29,477 nt of DNA, taken from assembly GCA_964645775.1 (NCBI GenBank), contig CAZYBU010000040.1, positions 1 through 29,477 of the forward strand. Reading direction: 5' to 3'. Source of the stretch: CAZYBU01 sp964645775. Lineage in GTDB: Bacteria; Spirochaetota; UBA4802; UBA5550. Within the stretch, counting starts at the first letter, position 1; each line of letters opens with the position of its first letter. Positions 22,336-29,369 of this stretch are shown piece after piece. Made by a program: the position numbers and the translations under genes. Below the pieces are notes generated by a model. It made no database searches. It saw nothing but the letters and a program-made list of their open reading frames with translations, and was not told where the DNA came from.

Positions 22336-23334
22336 ATGCTTTCTGAACGATTTAACCTCAACCGGCAGGCGGATTATGATGTTGTCGGCATTGGATCAGC
22401 CCTGCTCGATATTATCATTAACGTGGAGCCTGAACTTCTCGATAGCATGGGACTTTCCCATGGTGAGATGAAATTAATCGAGGCGGATGAGAGCAGGGCC
22501 ATATTTGATCGCATTGGTGAGATGCCGAGAAGCAAGGTCCCCGGGGGAAGCGCGGCCAATACCCTTGCGGGCGTTGCAAATTTCGGTGGATCTGCCATGC
22601 TTATCGGATCACTGGGAGTGGATGAATACGGTGACCTCTATATCATGGAGACCCGTGTCAACGGTGTGGAGCCGGTCCTTGTTCGTCACGAAGGAATAAC
22701 AGGCCACGCCATAACCTTTATCACCCCGGATACGGAACGCACATTTGCTACGCACCTGGGCGCAGCCCTATCCCTCTCCGCGGACGATGTTCGTCAGGAA
22801 GAGATTGCCCGGGCCCGTATACTTCATCTGGAAGGCTACCTCCTGGAACCGGAAAATCTCCGGGAAGCGGCTCTGAAGGCCATGGATATTGCAAAACGCA
22901 ATAATGTGCTTGTCTCCCTTGATCTCTCTGATCCGGCCCTCATCGAACGGATTTATGACACCTTTCGTCATGTTGTTTCGGAATATGTCGATATCGTATT
23001 CGTGAATGAACTGGAGGCCCGGGCCTTCACCGGAAGAGAGCACCAGGAGGCCCTTCACTCCCTCGCCCTGGAGTCCGATTACGCTGTCGTTAAGCTCGGT
23101 GCGCAGGGAAGCCTTATCATGCACCAGGAGATGTTTTACGAGGTGCCTGCCTTTGCTACGGATGTTATCAATACCAACGGGGCCGGAGACATGTACGCTG
23201 CCGGTATCCTGTACGGCATTGCCCGGGGATACTCGCCGGAAAAAGCGGGGCGAATCGCCAGTTACGCCTCCTCCATGGTGGTTGCCCGGATGGGGGCGCG
23301 GATACCGGGTCGTATCGATTATTCATCCCTTTAG
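22336..23334 (+). CDS. PfkB-family carbohydrate/nucleoside kinase
   Basis: This 332-residue protein has both PfkB signatures: the N-terminal glycine-rich GGSAANTLAGVANFGG region and the C-terminal N-T-N-G-A-G-D motif at 279-285, with Asp285 as the catalytic base. The long form and GSAANT motif resemble adenosine kinase-like members, but ribokinase-like sugars are also possible. It starts four bases after the activator's stop and so is probably co-transcribed with it. A sigma54 promoter for the next operon follows. Whether the kinase is linked to that operon's role is unknown. Confidence 0.88.
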   Translation: MLSERFNLNRQADYDVVGIGSALLDIIINVEPELLDSMGLSHGEMKLIEADESRAIFDRIGEMPRSKVPGGSAANTLAGVANFGGSAMLIGSLGVDEYGDLYIMETRVNGVEPVLVRHEGITGHAITFITPDTERTFATHLGAALSLSADDVRQEEIARARILHLEGYLLEPENLREAALKAMDIAKRNNVLVSLDLSDPALIERIYDTFRHVVSEYVDIVFVNELEARAFTGREHQEALHSLALESDYAVVKLGAQGSLIMHQEMFYEVPAFATDVINTNGAGDMYAAGILYGIARGYSPEKAGRIASYASSMVVARMGARIPGRIDYSSL

Positions 23335-23337
23335 TAA

Positions 23338-23349
23338 TTGCATAATGCA
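23338..23349. promoter_or_regulatory. Candidate activator-binding palindrome 1
   Basis: TTGCA-TAA-TGCA, directly after the pfkB stop. It matches site 2 in form; their centres are 33 bases apart, about three helix turns. It is about 180 bases upstream of the sigma54 promoter, a usual distance for enhancer sites. Confidence 0.55.
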
Positions 23350-23370
23350 CCAATTTGCTGGTCTGTAATG

Positions 23371-23383
23371 TTGCAAAATGCAA
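23371..23383. promoter_or_regulatory. Candidate activator-binding palindrome 2
   Basis: TTGCA-AAA-TGCAA, a perfect inverted repeat with a three-base centre, about 145 bases upstream of the sigma54 promoter. Probably bound by the Fis-type domain of the activator encoded at 21022-22332. Confidence 0.55.
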
Positions 23384-23521
23384 ATTTTTGCGGTGATACC
23401 TCTTCCCTTTTTTGCTAAAATCTGTTATAGTATCCCCGTATCCGGTATCCTGGGGTACCTTTTTTGAAAAAATTGTCAGCTGCGCAAAAAAATTATCTCA
23501 GACTGCCTCTTTTGGAATAAC

Positions 23522-23537
23522 TGGCATGATTTTCGCA
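23522..23537 (+). promoter_or_regulatory. Sigma54 (-24/-12) promoter of the ORP-like operon
   Basis: TGGCATGATTTTCGCA matches the sigma54 consensus TGGCACG-N4-TTGCA at all but two positions. The invariant GG and GC are exactly spaced. It points at the double NifX-domain gene, whose proposed ATG at 23550 lies only about 13 bases beyond. Confidence 0.65.
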
Positions 23538-23549
23538 TAATATATTAGT

Positions 23550-24329
23550 ATGACTGAACGGGTACTCATACCGGTCTATCTGGGCAGAATTTCGCCGCTC
23601 CTTGACGTGGCGGGAAGGTTTATGCTCGCTGAGCTTCAGGAAGGCCGTATTACGCACCGGGAAGAGATTGAAGCCGCGAGCCCTGACCAGAGGGGACATC
23701 TTGAACTTCTGAGGACGACCGGTGCCACGACCCTTATATGCGGCGCTGTTAGCCGCAGGGAAGCGGAGGTCCTGAGCGGCCGGGGTGTTGAACTTATACC
23801 CCATATTATCGGAGACGCGGTCGAGGTTATCGAAGCCTATGCCCGCGACCTTCTGGTGGGTGATACGTTTATCATGCCCGGTTGTGGATGGAAAGGGCGA
23901 TACCGTGGAAAAAGATGTCCCGGTTATCGAGAGATACCCGTCAGCACAGGAAAGGAGGTCGATTATATGAAATGCGCGGTTACCGCACGGGGCAATACAA
24001 TAGATTCCCCTATGGATGACAGGTTTGGAAGGGCGGAAGGTTTTATTGTTGTGGACACAGATACAGGTGATAACAGCTACCTGGAAAACACTCAGGCCCT
24101 GGATTCACCTCAGGGCGCCGGCATCCAGGCGGCAAAGACTATCATAGACTCCGGGGCTGGTGTCCTGATATCGGGTCACGTGGGTCCCAAGGCCTTTGCC
24201 ACCCTTTCGGCCGCGGGAATTGAGATCTATCAGGCCCCTGCGGGTAATACGGTCGCCGGGGTCATCGATAGTTATCGGTCAGGCGCCCTGAACCGTCTTG
24301 ATGGGGCGGATGTTGAAGGCCACTGGTAA
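23550..24329 (+). CDS. Double NifX/ORP-type dinitrogenase-cofactor domain protein
   Basis: This 259-residue protein has two domains of the NifB/NifX/NifY cofactor-carrier family. Domain 1 (about 1-120) begins VLIPVYLGRISPLLDVAGRF, the normal start of the family, and ends near a Cys/Gly/Arg segment (MPGCGWKGRYRGKRC). Domain 2 (from Met140) has DDRFGRAEGFIVVD, ISGHVGPKAF and AGIEIYQAPA. Family members hold metal clusters (FeMo-cofactor precursors; Mo-Cu in orange protein). The ATG at 23550 is favoured by homology but has no ribosome-binding site. A perfect GGAGG lies eight bases before Met140, so domain 2 may also be made alone. No nitrogenase genes are nearby. Confidence 0.85.
   Translation: MTERVLIPVYLGRISPLLDVAGRFMLAELQEGRITHREEIEAASPDQRGHLELLRTTGATTLICGAVSRREAEVLSGRGVELIPHIIGDAVEVIEAYARDLLVGDTFIMPGCGWKGRYRGKRCPGYREIPVSTGKEVDYMKCAVTARGNTIDSPMDDRFGRAEGFIVVDTDTGDNSYLENTQALDSPQGAGIQAAKTIIDSGAGVLISGHVGPKAFATLSAAGIEIYQAPAGNTVAGVIDSYRSGALNRLDGADVEGHW
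23954..23969 (+). promoter_or_regulatory. Internal ribosome-binding site before the second NifX domain
   Basis: GGAGG at 23954-23958, preceded by AAA, then eight bases and an in-frame ATG at 23967-23969, exactly where domain 2 (MKCAVTARG) begins. Confidence 0.55.
24267..24278 (-). repeat. Near copy of the 12-mer repeat (11 of 12)
   Basis: GATAGTTATCGG on the plus strand, one mismatch at the last base. It lies in the NifX-domain gene in another reading frame (Asp-Ser-Tyr-Arg). Confidence 0.6.
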
Positions 24330-24350
24330 AAAAATCATTAGGAGATTGCT

Positions 24351-24557
24351 ATGCCACGAGGAGATAAAACGGGACCGGAAGGAAAAGGTCCGGCAACAGG
24401 AAGAAAGCGGGGTTTCTGCAGCGGAAGTGATGAAGCCGGTTATAAAGATGATCAGGAGAGAAGAGGCGCAGGCCGAAGAAAAGAGGGGACCGGCCGTGGA
24501 GAGGGTTCCGGTCAGGGCCGACGAGGCGGCCGGGACGGATCCGGAGGAGGCAGGTAA
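24351..24557 (+). CDS. DUF5320-type small Gly/Arg-rich protein
   Basis: This 68-residue protein begins MPRGDKTGPEGKGPATGRKR followed by GFCSG, the recognisable start of DUF5320 proteins (MPRGDxTGPxGxGPxTGRxxGxC). The rest is Gly/Arg/Glu-rich low-complexity sequence. The function of the family is unknown; it often accompanies NifX-domain and MinD-type genes in anaerobes. AGGAG lies before the ATG, 21 bases after the NifX gene. Overlapping longer readings in other frames lack any family resemblance. Confidence 0.8.
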   Translation: MPRGDKTGPEGKGPATGRKRGFCSGSDEAGYKDDQERRGAGRRKEGTGRGEGSGQGRRGGRDGSGGGR

Positions 24558-24560
24558 ACC

Positions 24561-25397
24561 TTGTCGACACAACTGACCATCCTGGTGGATAACGCCGTGG
24601 AACCGGGAAGCGGCCTTCCCCTCCTTTCGGAACACGGTCTCTCCGTGCTTCTGGAGAATGACCGATGGCGAATCCTTTTCGATACGGGGCAGGGAAGGGC
24701 CCTGGCCCGGAACATGGATTTCTTCGGAGTTGATCCTGAGAGCATCGACGCCCTGGTTCTGAGCCATGGCCACTATGACCACGCGGGAGGTCTCCCCATC
24801 CTTCTGGAGATGCGAAAGAGTCCGCTTAAAATTTACCATGGCCCGGATTTCTTCGATCCCCGCTTCGCTCTTGTGGGAACAGGTGAACCGCCCTTTATCG
24901 GGAGCCCCCTTTCGCCGCAGCAGATAAATGAGAGGGGAGGGGAGAGCGTTGAATGCGGGGGAGGTGAAGAGATTTTTCCCGGTCTCCGCATTGTCGGCGG
25001 ACTATCCCGGTCCGCGGAACCTGATGACCGGCTTCAGAGAAAAAGGGACGGGGTCCTTGAACCGGATGATTTCAGGGATGAAATTTCCCTGCTCATGGAT
25101 ACCGACGAGGGCCCCCTTCTTCTGGTGGGATGCGCCCACTGCGGCCTGAGTGCTATTATGGAGAAAGCTGTTGAGGCAACGGACGGAACCTCTCCTGTCT
25201 TCCTGCTGGGAGGTACCCACCTGGCAGGGGCTGACAGGCCTCTCCTGAGAAAGGCGGCCACGTCCCTTATGGATCACGGTGTCCGATTCGTGGCAGCCAA
25301 TCATTGCACTGGAATGGAAGGGACCCTGGCCCTGGCCCGGCTCTGCCCTTCCATACAGAGTGAATACGCGTACGCGGGAAAGAGATATGAATTCTGA
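24561..25397 (+). CDS. Metallo-beta-lactamase-fold hydrolase
   Basis: This 278-residue protein has the metal-binding H-x-H-x-D-H motif at residues 69-74 (HGHYDH), plus VGCAHCGL and AANHCTGMEG further on, which supply later histidine ligands. These features fit the subfamily related to the dihydropterin ribofuranosyl-aminobenzene phosphate synthase of methanogens, which is common in anaerobes. The actual substrate is unknown. The TTG start is chosen because GGAGGAGG precedes it and it follows the DUF5320 stop by three bases. The end overlaps the next gene by 11 bases. Confidence 0.88.
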   Translation: MSTQLTILVDNAVEPGSGLPLLSEHGLSVLLENDRWRILFDTGQGRALARNMDFFGVDPESIDALVLSHGHYDHAGGLPILLEMRKSPLKIYHGPDFFDPRFALVGTGEPPFIGSPLSPQQINERGGESVECGGGEEIFPGLRIVGGLSRSAEPDDRLQRKRDGVLEPDDFRDEISLLMDTDEGPLLLVGCAHCGLSAIMEKAVEATDGTSPVFLLGGTHLAGADRPLLRKAATSLMDHGVRFVAANHCTGMEGTLALARLCPSIQSEYAYAGKRYEF

Positions 25398-26262
25398 AGA
25401 TAAACGTATACCCACCCTGGCCGTGGCCAGCGGCAAGGGCGGGACAGGCAAGACGACTATCTCCCTGGCCCTGGCCCGGTTCCTGGAGACAATGGGACAC
25501 CGGGTCTGTCTCTATGATACCGATGTTGAGGAACCGAACGGGAACCTCTTTTTGAAGGCTGATATTGAAGAGACCGTACCCTTCGCCCTGAAGGTCCCCC
25601 AGGTAAACGAGGACCTCTGCAACGGATGCGGGGAATGCGCCGATATCTGCCGATTTAACGCCGTCGTCATGGTGAAGGATAAGCCCCTCCTTTTCCCGGA
25701 GATGTGCCACTCCTGCGGAGGATGCTCACTGGTCTGCCCGGAGAAGGCCATCACCGAAGTGGATCGTGTTATCGGCCGGAGGGAATGGGGTAACGCAGGG
25801 AACATCCGCTACTCGGGAGGTCTGCTGAACATTGGTGACGCCGTTGTCCCTCCCCTTATCGAGAACGTCCTTGATCATGCCTGCGAGGGGACCGTCCGCG
25901 TCATAGACGCTCCGCCGGGAACATCCTGCCCCGTCATTGAATCGATCCGTAAGGCTGACTACACCGTAATGGTAACGGAACCGACCCCTTTCGGCCTCAA
26001 TGACCTTCGTCTGGCCGTTGACATGGCCGACGAGCTGGGCCTCCGTTACGGGGTTGTGATCAACCGGGCCGGCCTGGGTGATGATAAGGTCCAGGATTTT
26101 TGCCGGGAACGAACCATCGATATCCTCGCGGAGATACCCATGTCCCGGGAAGTGGCCGCCCGCTATTCCCGTGGTGAGTTTATCGAGTTTTTCGTCAGGG
26201 AATATTCTCCCCAGCTTGAATCCATATTGGAAGCGGCCGGGGTGGGAGGAGGCGCCCTATGA
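25387..26262 (+). CDS. MinD/ParA-type ATPase with inserted 4Fe-4S ferredoxin domain (first)
   Basis: This 291-residue protein has the deviant Walker A motif KGGTGKT at about 17-23. A ferredoxin insert of about 40 residues (near 78-118) carries two 4Fe-4S motifs, CNGCGECADIC and CHSCGGCSLVC, each C-x2-C-x2-C-x3-C followed by Pro or a related residue. It is a pair-mate of the next gene. In Desulfovibrio, similar ATPases are part of the orange protein complex. The ATG at 25387 is preferred; a longer reading would lie inside the MBL gene. It overlaps that gene by 11 bases and the next by four (ATGA). Confidence 0.92.
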   Translation: MNSEDKRIPTLAVASGKGGTGKTTISLALARFLETMGHRVCLYDTDVEEPNGNLFLKADIEETVPFALKVPQVNEDLCNGCGECADICRFNAVVMVKDKPLLFPEMCHSCGGCSLVCPEKAITEVDRVIGRREWGNAGNIRYSGGLLNIGDAVVPPLIENVLDHACEGTVRVIDAPPGTSCPVIESIRKADYTVMVTEPTPFGLNDLRLAVDMADELGLRYGVVINRAGLGDDKVQDFCRERTIDILAEIPMSREVAARYSRGEFIEFFVREYSPQLESILEAAGVGGGAL

Positions 26263-27122
26263 AAGAACTGGTAATTCTTTCAGGTAAGGGCGGTACCGGA
26301 AAGACAAGTATCACCGCCTCTCTGGCCTCTCTCGCGGCGCCGGTATTGCTTGCTGACTGCGACGTGGACGCCGCGGACCTTCATCTCATGCTCGACCCGA
26401 AGGTCCAGAGAGAGACCGATTTCTGGAGCGGGGAGGTGGCCCGCGTCGATCCCCTTCTTTGCACCTCCTGCGGAGAATGTATCGAGAACTGCCGGTTTGA
26501 TGCGATATCCCCTGATTTTCATGTGGACCGGGTATCCTGCGAGGGATGCGGGGTCTGTCACTATGTCTGCCCGGTAGACGCCGTGACCATGGAGAAGAAG
26601 ATGGCGGGCAAATGGTATGTCTCATCCACGGAGAAGGGTACCCTGGTCCACGCCCGTCTAAACATCGCGGAGGATAATTCCGGCAAGCTGGTGACCGAGG
26701 TAAAAAAGGAAGCCCGGCGTATAGCCCGGGAGGAAGGACGTTCCCTGGTTATCGTGGACGGCCCTCCGGGTGTGGGATGCCCGGTCATATCGAGCCTTTC
26801 CGGGGCCGGTATGGTCCTTGTGGTGACCGAGCCTTCGGTTTCTGGTCTCCATGACCTGAAGCGGGTGCTTGAGCTGGCCCGGCATTTCCACGTGAAACCG
26901 GCGGTCCTCATTAATAAATATGACATTAATGAGGAAAAAACAACGGAAATTGAGGAGTTCTGCCGTTCCGGGGAGGTGCCGGTCGTGGGTCGGATAGGCT
27001 TTGATCAGGATTTTACCCGCTCTCAGGTGGAGGCTGTGCCCCTGGTGGAATATTCCGACGGAGAAGCGGCCCGGCAGGTACGGAAGGCATGGGAGGTGAT
27101 TCGTGAAAGACTGGAAATATGA
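26259..27122 (+). CDS. MinD/ParA-type ATPase with inserted 4Fe-4S ferredoxin domain (second)
   Basis: This 287-residue protein has Walker A KGGTGKT at 10-16 and a ferredoxin insert (near 67-107) with CTSCGECIENC and CEGCGVCHYVC. It is clearly related to the preceding ATPase but distinct, as in known ORP loci where two such ATPases occur side by side. The two probably form a heterodimer that couples ATP binding to electron transfer or cluster handling. The ATG overlaps the previous stop (ATGA). The TrmO-like gene starts within its last 20 bases. Confidence 0.92.
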   Translation: MKELVILSGKGGTGKTSITASLASLAAPVLLADCDVDAADLHLMLDPKVQRETDFWSGEVARVDPLLCTSCGECIENCRFDAISPDFHVDRVSCEGCGVCHYVCPVDAVTMEKKMAGKWYVSSTEKGTLVHARLNIAEDNSGKLVTEVKKEARRIAREEGRSLVIVDGPPGVGCPVISSLSGAGMVLVVTEPSVSGLHDLKRVLELARHFHVKPAVLINKYDINEEKTTEIEEFCRSGEVPVVGRIGFDQDFTRSQVEAVPLVEYSDGEAARQVRKAWEVIRERLEI

Positions 27123-27645
27123 AGTGAGCCCCATCGGTCACATAGAGACCCCTTTTTCCGATGTATCGGACGGGGTTCCTATCCAGGGAAGGCTCAGGCC
27201 CGAGATCGGGGGAAAGATCATTCTGAAGGATGAGTACCTGCCGGCACTGGAGGGTCTGGAGGAATTTTCCCATATTATCTGCATCTACCTTTTCCACAGG
27301 TGTCAGGAAACAAAGCTTCGGGCCCGGCCCTACGCCGATCCGACAGAACGGGGTATCTTTTCCATCCGCTCGCCTCACAGGCCGAATCATATCGGTATCA
27401 CCCTGGTTGAACTTGCCGGAATAGAGGGATCGATCCTGCACATAAAAGGGGTGGACATGCTTAACGGCACGCCCCTTCTCGACATAAAACCCTACAACCC
27501 GGAAATGGACCACGTATCCGGCACGCGTATCGGCTGGATGGGACGTCTGGGAAATGATAATACCTTTGACCGGACCGTGACCAGTCGCGAGGAATGGCTT
27601 CACGAAAACACGGAAGATACAGAGAAGGAGAAATCCGATGAGTGA
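27103..27645 (+). CDS. TrmO-like tRNA methyltransferase (TsaA/YaeB family)
   Basis: This 180-residue protein starts at GTG 27103, within the end of the preceding gene. It begins YEVSPIGHIETPF, the usual start of the TrmO/YaeB beta-barrel family, and has the conserved IRSPHRPNHIGITLVEL and DMLNGTPLLDIKPYNPEMDH segments. TrmO methylates N6-threonylcarbamoyladenosine at position 37 of certain tRNAs, using SAM. In this operon of metal-cluster ATPases the role may differ, since the family is often found with such genes. It overlaps the Mrp gene by eight bases. Confidence 0.85.
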   Translation: MKDWKYEVSPIGHIETPFSDVSDGVPIQGRLRPEIGGKIILKDEYLPALEGLEEFSHIICIYLFHRCQETKLRARPYADPTERGIFSIRSPHRPNHIGITLVELAGIEGSILHIKGVDMLNGTPLLDIKPYNPEMDHVSGTRIGWMGRLGNDNTFDRTVTSREEWLHENTEDTEKEKSDE

Positions 27646-28495
27646 TAAACGGCAGAACCTGAACATGGCGCCCAACATGAACGCTGAGCAGCAGAAAGAA
27701 GAGGAGGAACTGCGGCTGGCCCGGGAACGGATCAAGCACGAGATCGTGGTTCTCTCCGGTAAGGGAGGCGTGGGAAAAAGTACCGTTGCGGTCAACCTGG
27801 CTGTTGGCCTTGCCGCCCGAGGATATCAGGTGGGTCTCCTGGATATCGACATGCACGGTCCGAGTGTTCCCAAGATGCTGGGCCTTGAAGAAGCTCAGAT
27901 TGGATCGACGCCCGACGACAAACTGGTGCCCGCCCAGTACAGCAGAAACCTGAAGGTCATGTCCGTCGGTTTTCTGAGCCAGAACAGGGAAGACGCCATC
28001 ATCTGGAGGGCGGCCCTCAAGCATGGCGTTATCCGTCAGTTTTTAAAGGATGTTCTCTGGGAAGACCTCGATTTTCTTGTCATCGATTCGCCTCCCGGGA
28101 CCGGGGATGAGCCCCTCTCCATCGTACAGCTCCTGGAGGACCCGGACGGCGCGGTGATCGTTACTACGCCCCAGGATGTGGCCCTCCTGGACGTGCGCAA
28201 GTCGGTCAACTTTTGCCGCAAGCTGAACCTTCCGGTTCTCGGGGTCGTGGAGAACATGAGCGGGCTGGTCTGTCCCCACTGTGGAGAGACAATCGACGTC
28301 TTTAAAATCGGCGGAGGGGAGAAGATGGCGGGCGAGATGGAAGTCCCATTCCTCGGTGTCCTCCCCCTGGCCCGCTCCATTTTGGACTACGGGGACGAGG
28401 GCAAGCCTTTCGCTGAACAGGAAAACGATCAGTCATTCCAGACGTTCCAGAAGATACTGGACAACATAATGACAGAAGGAGGATTCGTGAAATGA
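27638..28495 (+). CDS. Mrp/ApbC (Nbp35-type) iron-sulfur carrier ATPase
   Basis: This 285-residue protein has a Met/Glu-rich N-terminus, Walker A GKGGVGKS at 41-48, LDIDMHGPSVPKMLGL and VIDSPPGTGDEPLS, all hallmarks of Mrp ATPases. Near residue 208, LVCPHCGETI gives the C-x2-C that bridges a 4Fe-4S cluster between two subunits. It passes clusters to target proteins. In Desulfovibrio an Mrp-type protein is part of the orange protein complex. It overlaps the TrmO gene at its start and the final NifX-domain gene at its end (ATGA). Confidence 0.93.
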   Translation: MSDKRQNLNMAPNMNAEQQKEEEELRLARERIKHEIVVLSGKGGVGKSTVAVNLAVGLAARGYQVGLLDIDMHGPSVPKMLGLEEAQIGSTPDDKLVPAQYSRNLKVMSVGFLSQNREDAIIWRAALKHGVIRQFLKDVLWEDLDFLVIDSPPGTGDEPLSIVQLLEDPDGAVIVTTPQDVALLDVRKSVNFCRKLNLPVLGVVENMSGLVCPHCGETIDVFKIGGGEKMAGEMEVPFLGVLPLARSILDYGDEGKPFAEQENDQSFQTFQKILDNIMTEGGFVK

Positions 28496-28830
28496 AGATA
28501 GCTATACCTACGGTAAAGGGAAAACTGGCCATGCATTTCGGCCACTGCGAACAGTTCGCCATAGTGAATGTGGACGACGCTTCGAAAAAGATCACGGGGG
28601 TGGAGATGGAAACCCCTCCCCCTCATGAGCCGGGTGTCCTGCCCCGCTGGCTGAAGGACTACGGAGCCGGCATTATCATCTCCGGAGGAATGGGCGGACG
28701 GGCAAAGGGAATGTTCGAACAATACGGCATCCAGGTCGTTACCGGCGCCCCGGGGGAAGAACCGGAAAGGGTGGCCGAGGCCTGGCTCGAGGGGAATCTG
28801 GTCACGGGAGAGAACGCCTGCGATCATTAA
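28492..28830 (+). CDS. Single NifX/ORP-type cofactor-domain protein
   Basis: This 112-residue protein begins MKIAIPTVKGKLAMHFGHCE, the typical start of the NifX/orange-protein family with a conserved HFGHC-type loop, and has IIISGGMGGRAKGMFEQYGI, the usual glycine-rich second half. Its length equals that of single-domain ORP proteins. It is the last gene of the operon, overlapping the Mrp gene by four bases, so Mrp and this carrier should be made in step. It ends six bases before the convergent HIT gene. Confidence 0.9.
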   Translation: MKIAIPTVKGKLAMHFGHCEQFAIVNVDDASKKITGVEMETPPPHEPGVLPRWLKDYGAGIIISGGMGGRAKGMFEQYGIQVVTGAPGEEPERVAEAWLEGNLVTGENACDH

Positions 28831-28836
28831 TGTATC

Positions 28837-29229
28837 TTACCGGGGGTAGGTCCGTTTTTCGGGTATCACCGAACGGACGCCCCCGCTTGGGTCTTCCACG
28901 TCACCTTCGCGCCGCGGTATAAGGTGCAGGTGACAGTGAAAGACTGTCTGTCCCGCGATCACGCCGATGTTAACTCCCAGATTGAATCCTTTAATCGAGC
29001 TGTCATCCTGAAGCAGCTTTGCCTGAAGTTCCCTGGCAAGTTCCAGCAGGGCCAGGTGTTCCGCGTTGGTAAGATCAAAAAAGTCGGGAACATGTCTCCT
29101 GGGAATGATAAGGTGATGTTCTGCCGTGACAGGGAAAGCGTCGGGAAAGGCCGCGGCCAGGTCTCCGGCCAGGGTCAGACCCCTGTTCGTTTTTGCTTTT
29201 TCGCAGAATGGACAGGGCTTGTTTTTCAT
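28837..29229 (-). CDS. HIT-family hydrolase
   Basis: This 130-residue protein has the histidine triad HCHLHLIPR near the C-terminus (the middle histidine attacks the phosphate), and LIIPRRHVPDFFDL in the middle, as in HinT/Fhit-like nucleotide hydrolases. The N-terminal CPFC may bind zinc together with a histidine. It hydrolyses nucleoside phosphoramidates or dinucleoside phosphates; the exact substrate is unknown. It is convergent with the ORP-like operon and not likely to be part of it. Confidence 0.92.
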   Translation of the reverse strand: MKNKPCPFCEKAKTNRGLTLAGDLAAAFPDAFPVTAEHHLIIPRRHVPDFFDLTNAEHLALLELARELQAKLLQDDSSIKGFNLGVNIGVIAGQTVFHCHLHLIPRREGDVEDPSGGVRSVIPEKRTYPR

Positions 29230-29269
29230 GTTCGTATTCTATATTTGTATTTGTTCTTTTTCAATTAAA

Positions 29270-29356
29270 CTTTTCTGTGAGATCTTGTTCACCCACTACG
29301 TCTATGTTATGTTATTCTTGCTCTCCTGAAATCTTTTCTGCGAGGCATTGCTCTCC
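29270..29356. repeat. Imperfect direct repeat upstream of the HIT gene
   Basis: Two 24-base units, at 29270-29293 and 29333-29356, share 18 of 24 positions (CTTTTCTG-Y-GAG, then TTG-Y-TC-W-CC) with a 63-base period. A third TTGCTCTCC occurs between them at 29318-29326. The region does not look like coding sequence. Confidence 0.45.
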
Positions 29357-29369
29357 GGGTATCCTTATT

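Noticed and set aside
23357..23376. Second sigma54 promoter (TGGTCTG...TTGCA)
   Set aside because: The GG and GC elements are one base too far apart. The TTGCA is better explained as part of the palindrome.
24298..24576. A 92-residue alternative protein overlapping the DUF5320 gene
   Set aside because: It lies in another frame, has no family resemblance and begins inside the NifX gene. The DUF5320 frame has a clear start, ribosome-binding site and known N-terminus.
23550..28830. Nitrogenase or nitrogen-fixation locus
   Set aside because: NifX-type domains occur here, but no nifH, nifD, nifK, nifE, nifN or radical-SAM nifB is present; the gene set fits ORP-type loci instead.
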